From Amanita rubescens (taxonomy: Eukaryota; Basidiomycota; Agaricomycetes; Agaricales; Amanitaceae): a DNA stretch of 64,000 nt. The notes under the pieces were generated by a model. That model saw nothing but the letters and a program-made list of their open reading frames with translations, was not told the DNA's origin and did not search any database. Shown in pieces: positions 1 to 18,154 of the stretch. The stretch covers positions 186,001 through 250,000 of the forward strand of contig WION01000030.1 in the NCBI GenBank assembly GCA_015039365.1. The letters run 5' to 3'. A program made the position numbers and the translations under genes. Positions within the stretch are counted from its first letter, which is position 1; each line of letters starts with the position of its first letter.

Positions 1-587
1 GTAACTACTTGCGGAAGTAACACCGGAAGCAAGGGGGGATGCTATGGGAGTATGAGGTCTACGGAATACGAGAGCAAGCGGAGAAGCAGGAGCTGAAGCT
101 GAAGCAGGGGTTTCGGGTCGGGCTGGGAGTAGACGAGCAGAATGGGACTGGGTGGAAGCGCGAGATGAGGGTCTAGAAATGGGACGTCTAGTAGGAGTCA
201 GAAAGAGAAAGGGAACGCCAGCAATATCATCTCTGTGCTTGTGCATCAGATCCAAAACATGCTGATCGAGCTGCGCGGACCTAGTTGAGCACAGACAGAT
301 TGGCGAGCAAGGCATGATAAACCAACCATGTCGTCGTCGATGATGAAGGAAGACTTGAGGAGTGAACGGAGGTCGTCCTCGTTCTCGTCAATGACGAGTG
401 AGACGACGGACTGGAGAAGGGCACTTGACACGAGCTTTGCGTCTTCATCTGGATCGTAATTATCTAAAGGTTTGTATTGTCGTGCGATAGCAGCGAGCTG
501 AGCGCGTGTATGAGGGAACTTTGGGGATGGCTCTGGCATTGGCGCTGATAAATACGACTCTAGTGCGGGGAAGCGCTGGGCCATCAA
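1..587 (-). CDS. Uncharacterised protein, N-terminal part, cut by left window edge
   Basis: Two exons are visible on the minus strand. The first (587-327) starts at MMAQRF and stays open for 87 codons. A 46 nt intron (326-281, GTTGGT...CTAG, phase 0) follows. The second exon runs open from 280 to base 1 and continues outside the window. The first exon is acidic towards its end (DENEDDLRSLL, IIDDD) and looks helical. The second begins VRAQLDQHVLDLMHKHRDD and becomes a Ser/Pro/Ala-rich low-complexity stretch. I do not recognise the family. The open frame across the splice junction supports a real gene. It lies just downstream of the stop of TSR4, in the same orientation. Confidence 0.55.
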
Positions 588-600
588 GTATTACCCACGC

Positions 601-2003
601 TCAATCCCATTCTATATACACTGCCTCCTCACGCCATTCACTCAAAGAACAGTCGCTTGAACATGAAAATACCAAGCATGTCCCCCACGACATCCCATCT
701 CCACCTCGAAGTGCACCCGCAATCTCCGCACGACGCTCCTCATCCGTTTGCTGTCCTTTCTCGGTCGTCAAGCGTGGCCGTACAACGTTGATCAAATTCG
801 GCATTAGCTGGCACTCAAACACCCGCTTCGATTGGCACCCAGGACAAGCTTCAACACCAGACGGCTCGTACCCATGCTTCGCTGGAGGAAACAATTTCTG
901 GTACACCTCATCTGAAGCAAATGGTAGAGGAACACCGCCCAATTCATACCTGAGCATCATATAATTAGTACAAACCCTTCCGTCATCTGTCAAACGTGCG
1001 TACCGTACACACTGTTCCCCCTCGGCAGCAACGCACCGTGTAAATCGCTCGAAAATCGGATCAACATACATGGAGTTCTCATACTTTTCTGACATCCACG
1101 CCCCTGTTGCATCGTCCATATCTCCTTGCGAGGCCGATGACAATTTCTGCTTTGGCTGCGGCGGAAGGTACTCCGAGACTGTGGACAAGTATACAGGCTT
1201 GTATGCGGGCGCTGATTGCCACGGAGAATCACTGATGACAGTTCTTGTCAGTGCCGTCACAAGGGACGATGCTTCTAAATCAGCATCATCATCAGATTCC
1301 TCATTTTCATCTTCTGAATCTGAGACATTAGAGTCTGGGGGATCTTCCCCGAAAATCTGTGTCCCTAACCCAAACGCTGGAACATTTGCCGCAACATTTG
1401 TCTGCTCGACACATCTGAGGAAATGTGTCAAGGGCTATTTTTCCCGTACTAACCGAAAATGGGTTGGCCTTGGGCAACTTTGCAGCCTCAAGGGCATCAG
1501 CCTTAGCCTTCCTCTTTTCTTCTCTCAGCTCCTGTTTCTTCTTTAGTTTGGCTGCATATTTTTCATTATATCTCAATCCTCGCCACGCGCGCACGCTGGC
1601 CAGGAATAAATCGCCGCGTGTAGAGCTGATGCCGCAGTAACTTACCTACCTTGCTTCTTTTGACAGGTCATCCGTGCACAGCCCCAGACATACAGCGCTC
1701 TGTCCATTGGGCTATTCTCAAAGGGGCACCACATCTGAACCAGGAGTTCCATGGGGTTATCACATACTTTGCAATGGGACGATGTGATGGGAGGTTCAGA
1801 AGATGGCAAGAAAGCCTTGATTGGAAATTAATAGAGATGCATACACCCATTAAAACATATCGCACAGGATGCCCTCCGATACGGGAAACGGCTGCATCAC
1901 TGAGATCACTTGGCACGTCAATAGGACCATCAGGAACTCCTAGTAGTACGGAGGTTTCGATGCCTGATGGACCTTCGTCGTCTGAATCTGACCAGTCGTT
2001 CAT
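601..2003 (-). CDS. TSR4: TSR4 / PDCD2-like ribosome assembly factor
   Basis: Four exons (2003-1866, 1815-1646, 1595-1454, 1401-601) encode about 416 aa. The N-terminus is the PDCD2/Tsr4 signature VLLGVPDGPI. A zinc-binding segment follows (CKVCDNPMELLVQMWCP, then WGCARMTCQKKQGSVRAWRG), then a basic coiled stretch, then an acidic linker (about residues 160-185). The C-terminal PDCD2_C domain has CPGCQSKRVFECQLMP and MSWGTCLVFSCSSDC. In yeast Tsr4 is a dedicated cytoplasmic chaperone of ribosomal protein uS5 (Rps2), needed for 40S maturation. The splice junction giving QGSVRAWRG matches the family exactly and fixes intron 2. The start is the first ATG after a possible 5'-UTR acceptor (TTTACAG). 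The length is normal. Confidence 0.9.
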
Positions 2004-2320
2004 ACCTGTAAAAAAAAAGATTAGCATACTGGTACAATTATCATTTTGAAAAAACAATGTCAGAAAAGCATGAATGGTAATTAATTAAAAAGTATCGTCA
2101 CGTTCTCGCGCAGACGACGAAACGTCGACTGGCGAGTTCGGACTCGTCATCTGGAATCATCACAAGCAAGAGAGAGTTGGAATAGTTAGTTACTCACTGT
2201 CGAAAGGAAAATCTTACTAGAAAACAAGAACAAATAAGGATGACGGCAGATAGAAACGGCACGGATGGAGGGCCGAGCCGTGAGCTGTTGGGCGCAGGCC
2301 ACAGCAGCTTCTGAGAGAGT
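2004..2320. promoter_or_regulatory. Divergent intergenic region, TSR4 / Zn2Cys6 regulator
   Basis: These 317 nt separate the TSR4 start codon (minus) from that of the Zn2Cys6 regulator (plus), so both promoters must lie here. A pyrimidine tract ending in CAG directly before the TSR4 ATG on the minus strand suggests an intron in its 5' leader. I see no other feature. Confidence 0.4.
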
Positions 2321-5300
2321 ATGCCCTCCACCTCCTCCGCATTTCATTCTTACCGTGAAGATTCCTCGCCGCTCGCTCATCCCAGGGCAAGGCGCCGCGG
2401 TGTCGTTCTCTCCTGTGCCGAGTGTCGGAGGTATGTCACTGCGATCAGCTCGGCATCCCAATGACGCTAATCGTGCCCGGCAGACTAAAGCTCAAGTCCG
2501 TCCCATTCTAATATCAATTTCCTCCGCTAATGACTTCTCTAGGTGCAGTAGGGACTTTCCATGCAAGTAAGTCTTTGCGCCATATGATTATTTCCACCAC
2601 CTCACCCACCGCCAGCAATTGTGTCAAGAAAGGCTGTGCCGCGATATGTCCAACAGGTATCTCGCCTTTCGATCTATTCCTTTTCTCTCTCCAATACATC
2701 TACCCTCCAGGGTCACTCACGACAGGGCGGGGTAATCGGTAATTCATTGCTTCCGTGTTCATATATCCTTGTTCTCATTTTGGGGGGGGGGTTAGATTCG
2801 TACTCGCTAATACAGAATCCTTACACGACAAGATAAGCGAATTGGCAAATCGCGTTCGACAGCTAGAGGATGCACTACACGAGTCACATTCCATACACTC
2901 GTCAGAACAGCATCCGCTCCTCGCTGATGATTTACTACAAATCAAGAGACCTTTGGAGCGAGATAGAGCTGATCAAATTTCCATCAAAGAAGAAAGAACC
3001 GATGGAACAGACACAATCGACGCACTTGGATCATTGTCAGTATTTTTGATTTCTCCAGATTTTATCTGATATTTCAAAAGATCCATCTCCCAGAATGGCC
3101 GTGCAAATTTTTACGGCCAGACGGCCAATTCATGGGTAAGCTATCCACGTTCTCGCCATCTTAACTATAACCGATCTCCCCTTCTCTACGACAGTACCTT
3201 CTCAAGGTTTGATTTTACGTTCCTTCTGTCATCTTAATCTTATAATCAACAAGAACGAAGGAGGTTCTAGCGACGATGAAGAGTCACCCGATAGCGAAAG
3301 CCTCATTCCAATCGACATACCCTGGCTTCAGCACGCGTTTCCATTCGCCACATTCCCCGCTCATACCATTGATACGCATCGCGCAGCATTAATCGATTCT
3401 TTGCCGCCCAAATCATTCGCAAGAGGTCTGAGCGATATTTATTTCCGCCATGCCGCGTGGATGTGCGTCTACTTCCCTCGTGTTGCTGGCCGCGTTTAAT
3501 CCACCCATTAGGTATACCCCGATAACCGAGCGCGAGTTCTTTGAGACCATCTTTGTACCTATCTACGAACCAGATAGTGCCCCGTCTGACGCCACGGCGT
3601 CACATCGTTTGGCTTTACTTTACATGGTTCTTGCCATGGGCGCTTTGCTTGATCTTGACAGGCCTCCCAATAATCCCGACTCGATGCATTACTATCAATT
3701 AGGCCGCGCGGCTTTATCTCTAGATTCAGTCATGGATGAACCGTCATTTACAGCAGTGCAAGCATTGGTTAGCAACTCTCGTGGTATCCCATGTTACATT
3801 CGACTGATGCCGCTTAGTTGGTCATGACTCACTTTATGTTCCTGGCCGAAATGGGCTCGCCACGCTGGATAATCATGGGGATAGTGGTTAAATTGGCCAT
3901 AAGCGTGAGTTCGGTATTTTTGCTCAGTATTTCTGATCAGGCTTTTAATGCAAATTAGATTGGCTTGCGTGAGCACTTTGAATTTATCATCTCTCTTTTT
4001 CTATTGATAACCTGGCTCCCTAGACCGCGATAGCGGGCGATGGAAGATGAACCCAGAAGAGACTCAAAAGAGGCGGGAACTCTTTTACGAGATCTTTACT
4101 TACGACCTTTGGCAGGTAACCCTGGCACTGTTTTTGTAGTACTTGATGTGCTTAAATGTTTTCCAGAGCTTGACTTTTGGGAGGCCTCCATCACTTTCGC
4201 TCATCCATATTGATTGCAAATATCCGTTCGACGCTCCAGGCGATAAAGAGCAATCCGAAACAGCATGTAGGTCCTATGTCACTGTATGGTTGACGTCTGA
4301 TCAACGAGGTATCATAGTCAGAGCATGGAAACACCAATATACCGCCGAGTGTATGAGCCAAGTGATTGACGAAGCCTATAGTGCCAAGCTACCAAGATAT
4401 AAAGCCATACAAGAACTCGACAAGAAGGTGAGGAATTGGTATGTTCCAACCATCCTACGGATAGCTGCAGGGCCGCAAAAAAATGGGAGAGAGATAGAGG
4501 AGTCCTCGGTGGAGTTGACGATGCAGAGTCTCACGACGTTTGCCATCAGAGAAATGAGTAGGTTGCCCCATGCCGCGTTCTTCCCTATCTTGAATGTTTC
4601 ATAATAGCCCTGTTTTATATGCACCGTGGATTTTTCGCACAAGCCTTAGAAGATAATCCAAATGATCCAATGGCTAGCAAGTACGCAGAATCGGTGCTGG
4701 CGGCTTATAGAGGCGCATGCACGTTCATTGGCGAGATTGAAAACCTGTTTAATCAACATCAAGCTCTTCTTGAGCGACTGTGGTTCCTCTTTACACATGT
4801 TTTCTCTTGCGCCGTGAGTGTTTTCGATTTTAGTTCCGGAGGCGTTTCACGTGGCAATTACGCTAGCTCGTCCTTGGCACCATCGCCGCAAAACCACAAT
4901 TATCGTTAGCGCCATCAGCCCTGGTTTATCTAGAGTCCGCATATAACTTGTTTTCCCGAGTTTCGGATTCAACTCGAAAAGCCAAGATTCTGGTGCGTCG
5001 ACCCTGTTATCATTGACGTCACGGAGTCGTTCATCAATATTACAATAGCCCGTCCTCCAGAAACTGCGAGAAAAAGCACATTCATCACATATCAACATTA
5101 AGCAATCACCGCCTCTTGACGGCATTGCGAACAAGAATGAATTGGATGGAATATATGCTCTTGGCGGCATGACGCGGTTGGTGTCGCGTAAATCCACTTC
5201 TCCCTCTTCTTCGCAAGCTGGCTCCGTCAGCCCGATCTCTCAACCTGCGTCACCACATAAGAACCTTCGAGATTCAAATTCACATCATCCACATCACCAC

Positions 5301-5616
5301 AGTCAGCAACAAGCACACATTGCCATTCAGCCTCCATGGTCAACATTCACTCAAACCAATACCCACGACATGAACGGTTTTCAACCTCAATATCTCGTAT
5401 CGTCCCCCGTGCAACACGATGTTCAGTATCAGTTTGGTGACATGCGTCACAGCGTCCCGCAGTCCTACACCTTTTGAGATTATACCTGGATTCTATGGAT
5501 ACCATTCACCCACAAGTGCTATTAACGGTTCCGTGCAGATGATGACAGTGGACAACGGTATGACCGGTCCAGACATTACCACTTCATGGCACAATTTCAT
5601 GGCACAGTACAAGTGA
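2321..5616 (+). CDS. Zn2Cys6 fungal-specific transcription factor
   Basis: This is a many-exon regulator. It starts MPSTSSAFHSYRED at 2321. The binuclear zinc cluster is assembled over four exons (2321-2430, a 12 nt exon 2484-2495, a 24 nt exon 2543-2566, 2616-2656) and reads CAECRRLKLKC, then SRDFPCNNC, then VKKGCAAIC, that is CX2CX6CX5CX2CX8C. After a short exon (2711-2738) comes a coiled coil (NTESLHDKISELANRVRQLE), then ISQNGRANFYGQTANSWYLL, the motif that opens the middle homology region. The fungal trans domain follows (YTPITEREFFETIF, LYMVLAMGALLDL, FYEIFTYDLWQSLTFGRPP). The tail is Ser/His/Gln-rich and ends at 5616. It should bind CGG-containing sites in the nucleus. The target pathway cannot be told from sequence. 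Downstream exon limits were not all fixed. Confidence 0.85.
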
Positions 5617-6225
5617 TATTACTCGTCATTTTTATGCTGTTCTTTGTTCTCGATCATGCTTGCTTGCTTGTTATCTCACACGTTGTATTTGCTATACTGT
5701 CCCTGCAGTTTCTTGAGTAACTATTTATATATTGATACCCGGTGGATATAATGTATACAATTCATGTTATCCATATTCCATATCATTATTTGTTCAAGTG
5801 TATGGCCCCGCAGATTTTCAAATTCGCAAATGATGGCGAAAGAATATGGTATATGCACGCGCGCCTAAAGGGACGTCGCGTGGCGCAAAAAGTTGCCACG
5901 GGTAGAGAATGTTCAGATTACGATCGTACAAAGGTAGATTGTGGAACTCGTCAACAGGAAGAGAATCGACCGAGACTGTAATATTAGAAACCTCGTCGGT
6001 GCAAGTTCGCGGTTACCGTACCGTTGGCAGTTTTGTTTGCACGCGACTTGGCGACTAGTATAATTTATTGCATCGCGGTTCAATATATATTATCCTTGTT
6101 GACTCTGCGGTCGGTTTAAATCGACCGCAATTGGAATGGCATTGAACGGGTGAGTCGTCGTGCTAGTATGAGCAAGATACACCCTCGTGAATGAGTTTTT
6201 GAGGAATTTAGAACATACCACAGGT
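5617..6225. other. Intergenic, no gene seen
   Basis: About 600 nt between the stop of the Zn2Cys6 regulator and the first 5S rRNA gene. It is AT-rich near the start. I see no convincing coding frame or repeat. It presumably holds the regulator's 3' UTR. Confidence 0.4.
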
Positions 6226-6343
6226 ATCCACGGCCATAGGACTCTGAAAGCACCGCATCCCGTCCGATCTGCGCAGTCAACCAGAGTGCCGCCTAGTTAG
6301 TACCACGGTGGGGGACCACGCGGGAATCCTGGGTGCTGTGGTT
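6226..6343 (+). rRNA. 5S ribosomal RNA
   Basis: A 118 nt match to basidiomycete 5S rRNA. It begins ATCCACGGCCATAGGACTCT and ends GGGTGCTGTGGTT, followed by a run of six T that serves as a Pol III terminator. The 5' ATCCACGGC and 3' GGTGCTGTGG ends can pair as helix I. It is identical in core to the copies at 49403 and 60205. It is dispersed rather than in an rDNA repeat, as no 18S, 5.8S or 28S sequence is near. Confidence 0.95.
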
Positions 6344-7024
6344 TTTTCCTGTCTCGGTTAATTGAATTCAAGAAACTAGATTGCCTCGACATTGAACAAA
6401 AACATTGTATTTTTATTTCTACTGTGTAACACGACTAGGTCCAGCTGAGCCTCGGTGAGCAATGCGCCACTGAACAATACAGGCACTTTCTGTCATGCCT
6501 TCCCTCATCTTCGGCCAGGATCATGAACAGGTCGACTGTTGTGTTGACATAGACTTGTAGAACACTCGGTAGCGAGTGGCCCAACCGATATTTCAATTCC
6601 TAGAATATTCAGAATGACATTTCGTGCACAGAATACCGATCTGGTGTGTTTGGAAAGGCAGAGAGTGCGTTTTTCGGAGTGGCGTCGAGCTTGGGGCCCC
6701 ACGTACCAGTCCTACCATCAACGAAGACGATAACTTATGGCATCGACAGTAGCCAAGTTCTGTTGTTTAATAGCGCTCATAATAATGCCTTTGCGCAGTT
6801 CATCAACGCAACCAGCACCCGCAAGCCGAGGCGTATCGATAATAGTAATACTGATGTTGTTGCGACTCGTGAGTTTGTAGATGACTTGGTTTGGTCGCCT
6901 GCTTTAATGGTGCCATTATCATATTTAGGCAGCAGGCTGCATGGGCTTACGCTTCAGGTACCACACTGGGCCCGTTTGCCAAGGACAGCGGTCTCATTGA
7001 GTCGGATGCTGAAGGCACGGAACC
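6344..7024. other. Intergenic, no clear gene
   Basis: Short open frames occur on both strands (for example 6646-7024 plus) but their composition does not suggest protein. An upstream exon of the gene starting at 7025 could lie here. Nothing else is seen. Confidence 0.3.
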
Positions 7025-7894
7025 ATGTCAACGGCGCGGGTCGCGTTTGGATTTGGATTGCAAAGTCCTTCCAACACCAACGCCCAATTCTCCCATTCCC
7101 GCTGCCACCAGTTCTTTTGCTCCGCTAGGCTCATCCCCTTGCCAGGAAAGCATATATTTACGCTACCACAACCTAACGGCTTGACTTTTCAAAATATCAG
7201 TCATGATAACCTGGTACTACAATATGGTATAATTTGGGCACTGCTCCGCATCACAGTCCCAAATCCGCAAGCTCCTGGAGGTCCCCCACGATATCCTTCG
7301 TCTCATAAACCTCCCACTGTTTGCTGGCAAGAGAATCGGTCAAGTCTTCGTCGTTGCCCCTGTCACCCGATTGTTCTGGCTCCTGCTCGTTAAGGCTGGG
7401 GCTAGTCTGGCAGTCACCAATAACAGTGGCCTGACCGCGGAGGGGATGGCCGCTGCTGCGTTAGACAAAGCTGTTGCACGCGCACTCGACCCGGAGAAGG
7501 AGCGGGCGGTGCTTGCGAAGCTGGCCGACGTGGTAGATTCTTTCCTGCTCTACATCGTCGCTTGGGTCAACAAGACGGCCAACGGCATCATGGACCGGTT
7601 ATTTGGGCTGAATCCAAAGCTGAATGAGGATATCGACGAGGTAAGTTGAATGGTGGACGTGCATGCTGTCTCGCGCCTCCTACCTTCTCTCACTGAGTCT
7701 GTGTTAGTGGACGCATTTCGAGCGAGCGGGGCGAACTGGAGCTAGAGTATGACGAGGATGTACCTAATTGGAATGGGGGCGAGAAGGGGCAGTTTGACGA
7801 GCTTGGGGTGTCTTTGACGCGGTGGCAGCTGGCTTATGATGAGTGGTGGACTTATGGACATTGGATTGATGCAACTGACAGCGAAGGGTATTAG
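7025..7894 (+). CDS. Uncharacterised protein with one ankyrin-like repeat
   Basis: Three exons join in phase 0: 7025-7213, 7257-7640 and 7727-7894, giving about 246 aa. The introns are GTACTA...CACAG (43 nt) and GTAAGT...GCGAG (86 nt). The first exon reads MSTARVAFGFGLQSPS. The second has SQIRKLLEVPHDILRLINLP, LLLVKAGASLAVTNNSGLTA, which resembles an ankyrin unit, and then a helical segment (VVDSFLLYIVAWVNKTANG). The last exon is acidic and aromatic, with DEDVPNWNGG, RWQLAYDEWWTYGHWIDATD and the stop at 7894. I do not know this family. The consistent phase and sensible protein composition support a real gene, although the second intron's acceptor is not a pyrimidine-AG and the true start may lie upstream. 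Confidence 0.5.
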
Positions 7895-8494
7895 GGTTTT
7901 CAGAGAGCAATGTGAAGTAGTCATCGACTGGCCTACATCCGGACCTCGTCCACATGCTACTGAGATGACGTGGATTTGGCGGCCATCATGTAATTACTTC
8001 TTGTAAGGAAACGGAATTCCTGGAGAAAGTAAATGTGAATTTATCGAGAGTACCCGTACCCACACTGTGGCAGGGAGATGGCCCATCGGTGTTCGTCATA
8101 CTGCATTCCACCAATTCTGAGCACCTGCACATCATGTCTCAGGCAGCTTTAGCGTACCCAAACCTCACTTTCAACCGAGTAACATTGTACGACTGCCTTC
8201 TGATCTTCCTGTTCACCTGCTGTAAAGCTTGCATGAAGTTGAGCCCTCTTGCATATTTAAAAGAGGTAAGAACCCTCGGGGAGGCGACATGGTTTGTCCC
8301 TGACTCAGTAGGAGTCTGCCAGCAAAGGTCACATTCATAGTACATGATGAACACGATAATGCAGCTATATAATGCAGCTATGTGATGTGAGATTGCCCTC
8401 ATGTTTTTAACAACATTGTGTTTCGCATTTTGTTAGGTGTCTATAAAGATACAGGATTGGGCCTACACGCAACGGGACCCACTCGATCAGGTAT
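7895..8494. other. Intergenic, nothing recognised
   Basis: 600 nt between two convergent genes. Open frames such as 8035-8340 (plus) and 8139-8402 (minus) overlap each other and look like chance. They are not annotated. Confidence 0.4.
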
Positions 8495-14504
<6,010 letters not shown>

Positions 14505-14647
14505 TCAGAGTCAGAAAAGCGGTGTCGTAATAACGAACCTGGTTTTTATATCTTCGCCGGCATCTTTAGCGGCACCGAGTCACGGCGCCGTAAATAGGCG
14601 TGGCAAAATCTACAAGCCCGCTTTGTGCGCCTGAACCAATCTAAGGT
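14505..14647. promoter_or_regulatory. Short divergent promoter, ABCC transporter / zinc transporter
   Basis: About 143 nt separate the two inferred start codons. Both promoters must fit in it, or overlap the first exons. I see no clear regulatory motif. Confidence 0.3.
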
Positions 14648-17600
14648 ATGCCAGCGCCTGATGCCCGTACTCGCACAAAAATCCCGTTGAACCCAAGTAG
14701 AGTATTGTCCAGCTCGTGCGTGTCTGACCGGTTGCGCTGTGCTCCCACTGACACCTAGTATACGCAACTTCGGGTAGTATCCCGACAAGACATTTGCCAC
14801 GCGTCTTTTTGTCGGATGTGCTCTTCGTGCTGTCGCTATATGCGGGGAAAGAGTGGCTTCTGGATTATGAAGTAGGCGTTTTCTGGGTCGTCATGCGGGT
14901 TCTTGCTTGTGGAGGGTTGGGCGTCTTGGTTTGGGAAGGACTGACTAAACAAATTGCGAAACGCAAATCTGTCCAGAACATCGAGGTCCGTCACTCATTC
15001 TTTGTCTGACCCTGCGTTGTTTCATGGTTTTATGCACGTTTACAGTGGCCATTGCTCGGGACCGCATCTCTCCTGTTGTTCTTGCAACAAGCGTCCCTCT
15101 TCACGGCATTGTATCGCCTGTCTTCGACAAGGTCCGGAACTCTTTCAACCGCATCGTATGCGTTGTAACAAGCTCATTCAGGGTTATCTTGTTCACTCAC
15201 TTTTCGACACTATGGATCGGTTCGCTCGCGAACCCGTCTTCGGTACGTGAACAAGTCCTCGTCAAAGTTAAACCAATTCAAACTTTACTCTAGGCAAAGA
15301 AAATGCTGGCCGTTGTGGCCGCTTTTGTTCTCTCTATGCTATCCGATTCACAAATGACCGCCTCCTCTTTCTGGCGTCACGTTCCCGGCTATGGTGCTCT
15401 CCTTCTGCATAGTATGACATCAAGTGCGTTGGACCATACGCTCGGAGTTTTATCACCGTCTCTGGGGAACGCATTTACGCTTGCAGCTGCAACATTGGGG
15501 GCGTCTGTATTTGCGCTCCCGTTCTATATGTTTAGAACCTTCCTGGTGCGTATTCTTGGTCACCTTTCTATTATTTTCCGGCTCATCATGTCTCAGCTCG
15601 GGTTTCCTTCAACCCCTGTACTTCCTTTGGCTTCTTTAGCTGCCATTCCAGTCATTGCATACTCTGTACTCTCATTATCTCGTCTCACAGCACGCTCCCT
15701 CAGTAGCATCCTGCTGGCCCAACACCATTTCTTGCTGTCCTACCCCTTTGTCGCTATTGTGTCGGCCGTCATAGCTGCCCTCGTATTTGCTCAGTTTCCA
15801 ACATGGACAGACTTGGCTGTGGCGATATTACTCTACGTCGGTATGTCGTAATATTGACGTGGTTCTATCACCCCTAAACATATTGTAGGCATGTACCCCT
15901 CAAGTTCATATATGTTTTCTGGAACTTCTCCTACAAACTCGTCAAAATTGATCAAGTCGTATGTGAAGACGATCTTGTCAAATCCGGAATCCAGGAAAAT
16001 CTTTTATTTCCTGATGCTGAACATGTGCTATATGCTCGTACAGATGTTGTACGGTGTGTGGACAAATAGTCTGGGACTTATCTCGGATGGTAAGTCTCTG
16101 CTCACTGGGTCTTAATATTGGTCTCAAGTACGGGGTATCAGCAATACATATGGCTTTCGATTGCATGGCAATCGGTGTTGGACTATTTGCTTCCATCATG
16201 GCAACTTGGGAACCTAATGAACAATTCACTTACGGGTAAGTGTTCTGAAATGTTATTGGAGAGGGTCGTTCATCCAGGAACCAAGTTATGGTCGCATAGA
16301 AACATTATCTGGTTTTGCTAATGGTATATTTCTTATTTTAATATCCATATTTATCGTCTTCGAAGCCATCCAACGCATGTGGGCATATGGCTTTTGATTC
16401 TATCGCAACGCACTGATTTGTGCATTAGCCTTGATCCTCCCGAAATGAATACTAGTCAGCTCCTGCTGGTCAGCACACTAGGACTTGGGGTCAACTTGTT
16501 TGGGATGTTTGCAATGGGGGGACACCACCACCATGTATGTGTCTATCGACATCTTTCTGACATAAACTAACGCGGAACGCAGGGCGGGCATTCCCACTCG
16601 CACTCACACTCACACTCTCATTCCCATTCTCATTCCCCATCGCACTCGCACTCACCCCCTCAAGCACATGCGCACTCCCCCCTACCTGTCATGGACCACA
16701 GTCATACAGACCCGGGTCATCCGGGGCATGGCAGCAGCCCCGTCCTATTAAAGGAACGTTCCAAATCCCTAGTAAATATAGAATTTGTAACAAGCAACGG
16801 CAGCCTTGGCGATCGGCATTCTCACTCACCATCAGCTAAACCTCATCACCACCATTCGCACTCCATATCTGTCTTTCCTCCATCACCAACCTCTCCCGAT
16901 TCTAGTCACTCACATTCCCATTCACCTGATGCTCACGCGCATCCTCTACCTCATAACGCGGTACCAGCACATCTTTCCCTCTTGTCCCCAGCGCAAAGTT
17001 CGAAGGAAGGATTGATGCCTCCGTCGCCGAGTGTGGATTTGCAACATTTGCTAAGCCCTATGACACCGAGGTATACCTTCGGCTATGACGATCACTTCAA
17101 AGAACACGGATCAGAACACGCTCCTAACTTTCACGACCATTCGCATACCCACTCACAAGACGAAAGGGAAGGTCACAGTCACAATATGAGGGGTGTTTTT
17201 CTGCATGTTATGGCGGTACGTTGATTAAGCAACGTTTGGGTTGTGCTAAGTCAATATCATTTCCAGGATACGCTAGGATCTGTTGGCGTTATCGTATCAA
17301 CGCTTTTGATCCAGTTCTATGGGTGGACTGGTTTTGATCCCATAGCATCGTTATTTATTGCTGTTCTTATAGCAGCTAGCGTTATACCATTGGTCCTTGA
17401 TACGGGAAGAATCTTGTGCTTGGATGTTGGTAATCGAGACGTTCTTATTCATCGTGCCATCTCCGAAGTGCGTACTATTTGATATCAATGTCCTATGCTC
17501 ATCATCCAGTTCAGCTATCTTCTATCGATGGACTGGCATCCTTCTCTGCAGCAAGATTTTGGCCAAAAGACTCTTCCAGTTTAATTGGCTCGATACATAT

Positions 17601-17760
17601 TCAGCTGGCCCCCTCCTCGGCCTCGTTTGGCCTAACTGAGTCGCATTCTGGTCAAGAGGCTGTATATGCAAGCCTTGACCGAGTGGTGGAGCGTGTGGAT
17701 ACCCTGCTGCGTCAAAATATACCTGGATTAGAAGAGTTGACAATACAAGTGGAGGAATAA
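14648..17760 (+). CDS. MSC2: Zinc transporter of the CDF family, Msc2-like
   Basis: A long N-terminal hydrophobic half with several membrane segments (14,800-15,850) precedes a classical cation diffusion facilitator domain. This layout is that of yeast Msc2, which with Zrg17 carries zinc into the ER. CDF motifs are LGLISDAIHMAFDC (HMAFD at 16147-16161, TM2), YGRIETLSGFANG, and FLHVMADTLGSVGV (TM5, split by an intron at 17216). Between TM4 and TM5, one exon (16583-17215) encodes about 211 aa packed with His and Ser (HSHSHSHSHSHSH, HHHHSHS, DHSHTHS). The C-terminal domain ends LTIQVEE at 17760. The start is inferred: exon 1 MPAPDARTRTKIPLNP, intron GTAGAG...CCTAG, then IYATSGSIPTRHLP. The frame has an upstream stop, so some upstream exon is required. 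Confidence 0.88.
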
Positions 17761-18154
17761 CGCTGATTACTAGTACTGATGTAAAATTATCTGTGTATTT
17801 GACAACATAGCATTATCATACCCGGCAGTCTTATACCTTACATCCGAGAATCACATATATATAACAAATTTTATGTACATAAGGAAATAAAAGCACAATT
17901 TTTTATTGTGATTGCGGGAGCCTCGTCATTGCCTATAACGTGGTGCCTCTCTTGAATGGACCACTTGTGCCTACAGTTGAAGCAGCGGGAGGGGTACTGA
18001 TCAGAAGTATGGGCGTCGGGCGAGCAACACGTCCACGTGTCGCTCGGCATTGGATTTCTTCTCAGTGCCAGGTAAGAACGTGAACGTTTTTTTCACGTTG
18101 TAATGTCCTAGAATAGACTACTATGTAGTACAATAGCTTGAAACCCTCAATTCG
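17761..18154. other. Intergenic, nothing recognised
   Basis: 394 nt holding the zinc-transporter 3' UTR and the promoter of the LYC1-like gene. It contains a poly-A-like stretch and AATAAA near 17,885, a plausible polyadenylation signal. There is no coding signal. Confidence 0.4.

Noticed and set aside
506..1546. Plus-strand open frames over TSR4 (506-964, 1070-1546).
   Set aside because: They lie opposite conserved TSR4 exons and have no recognisable protein features.
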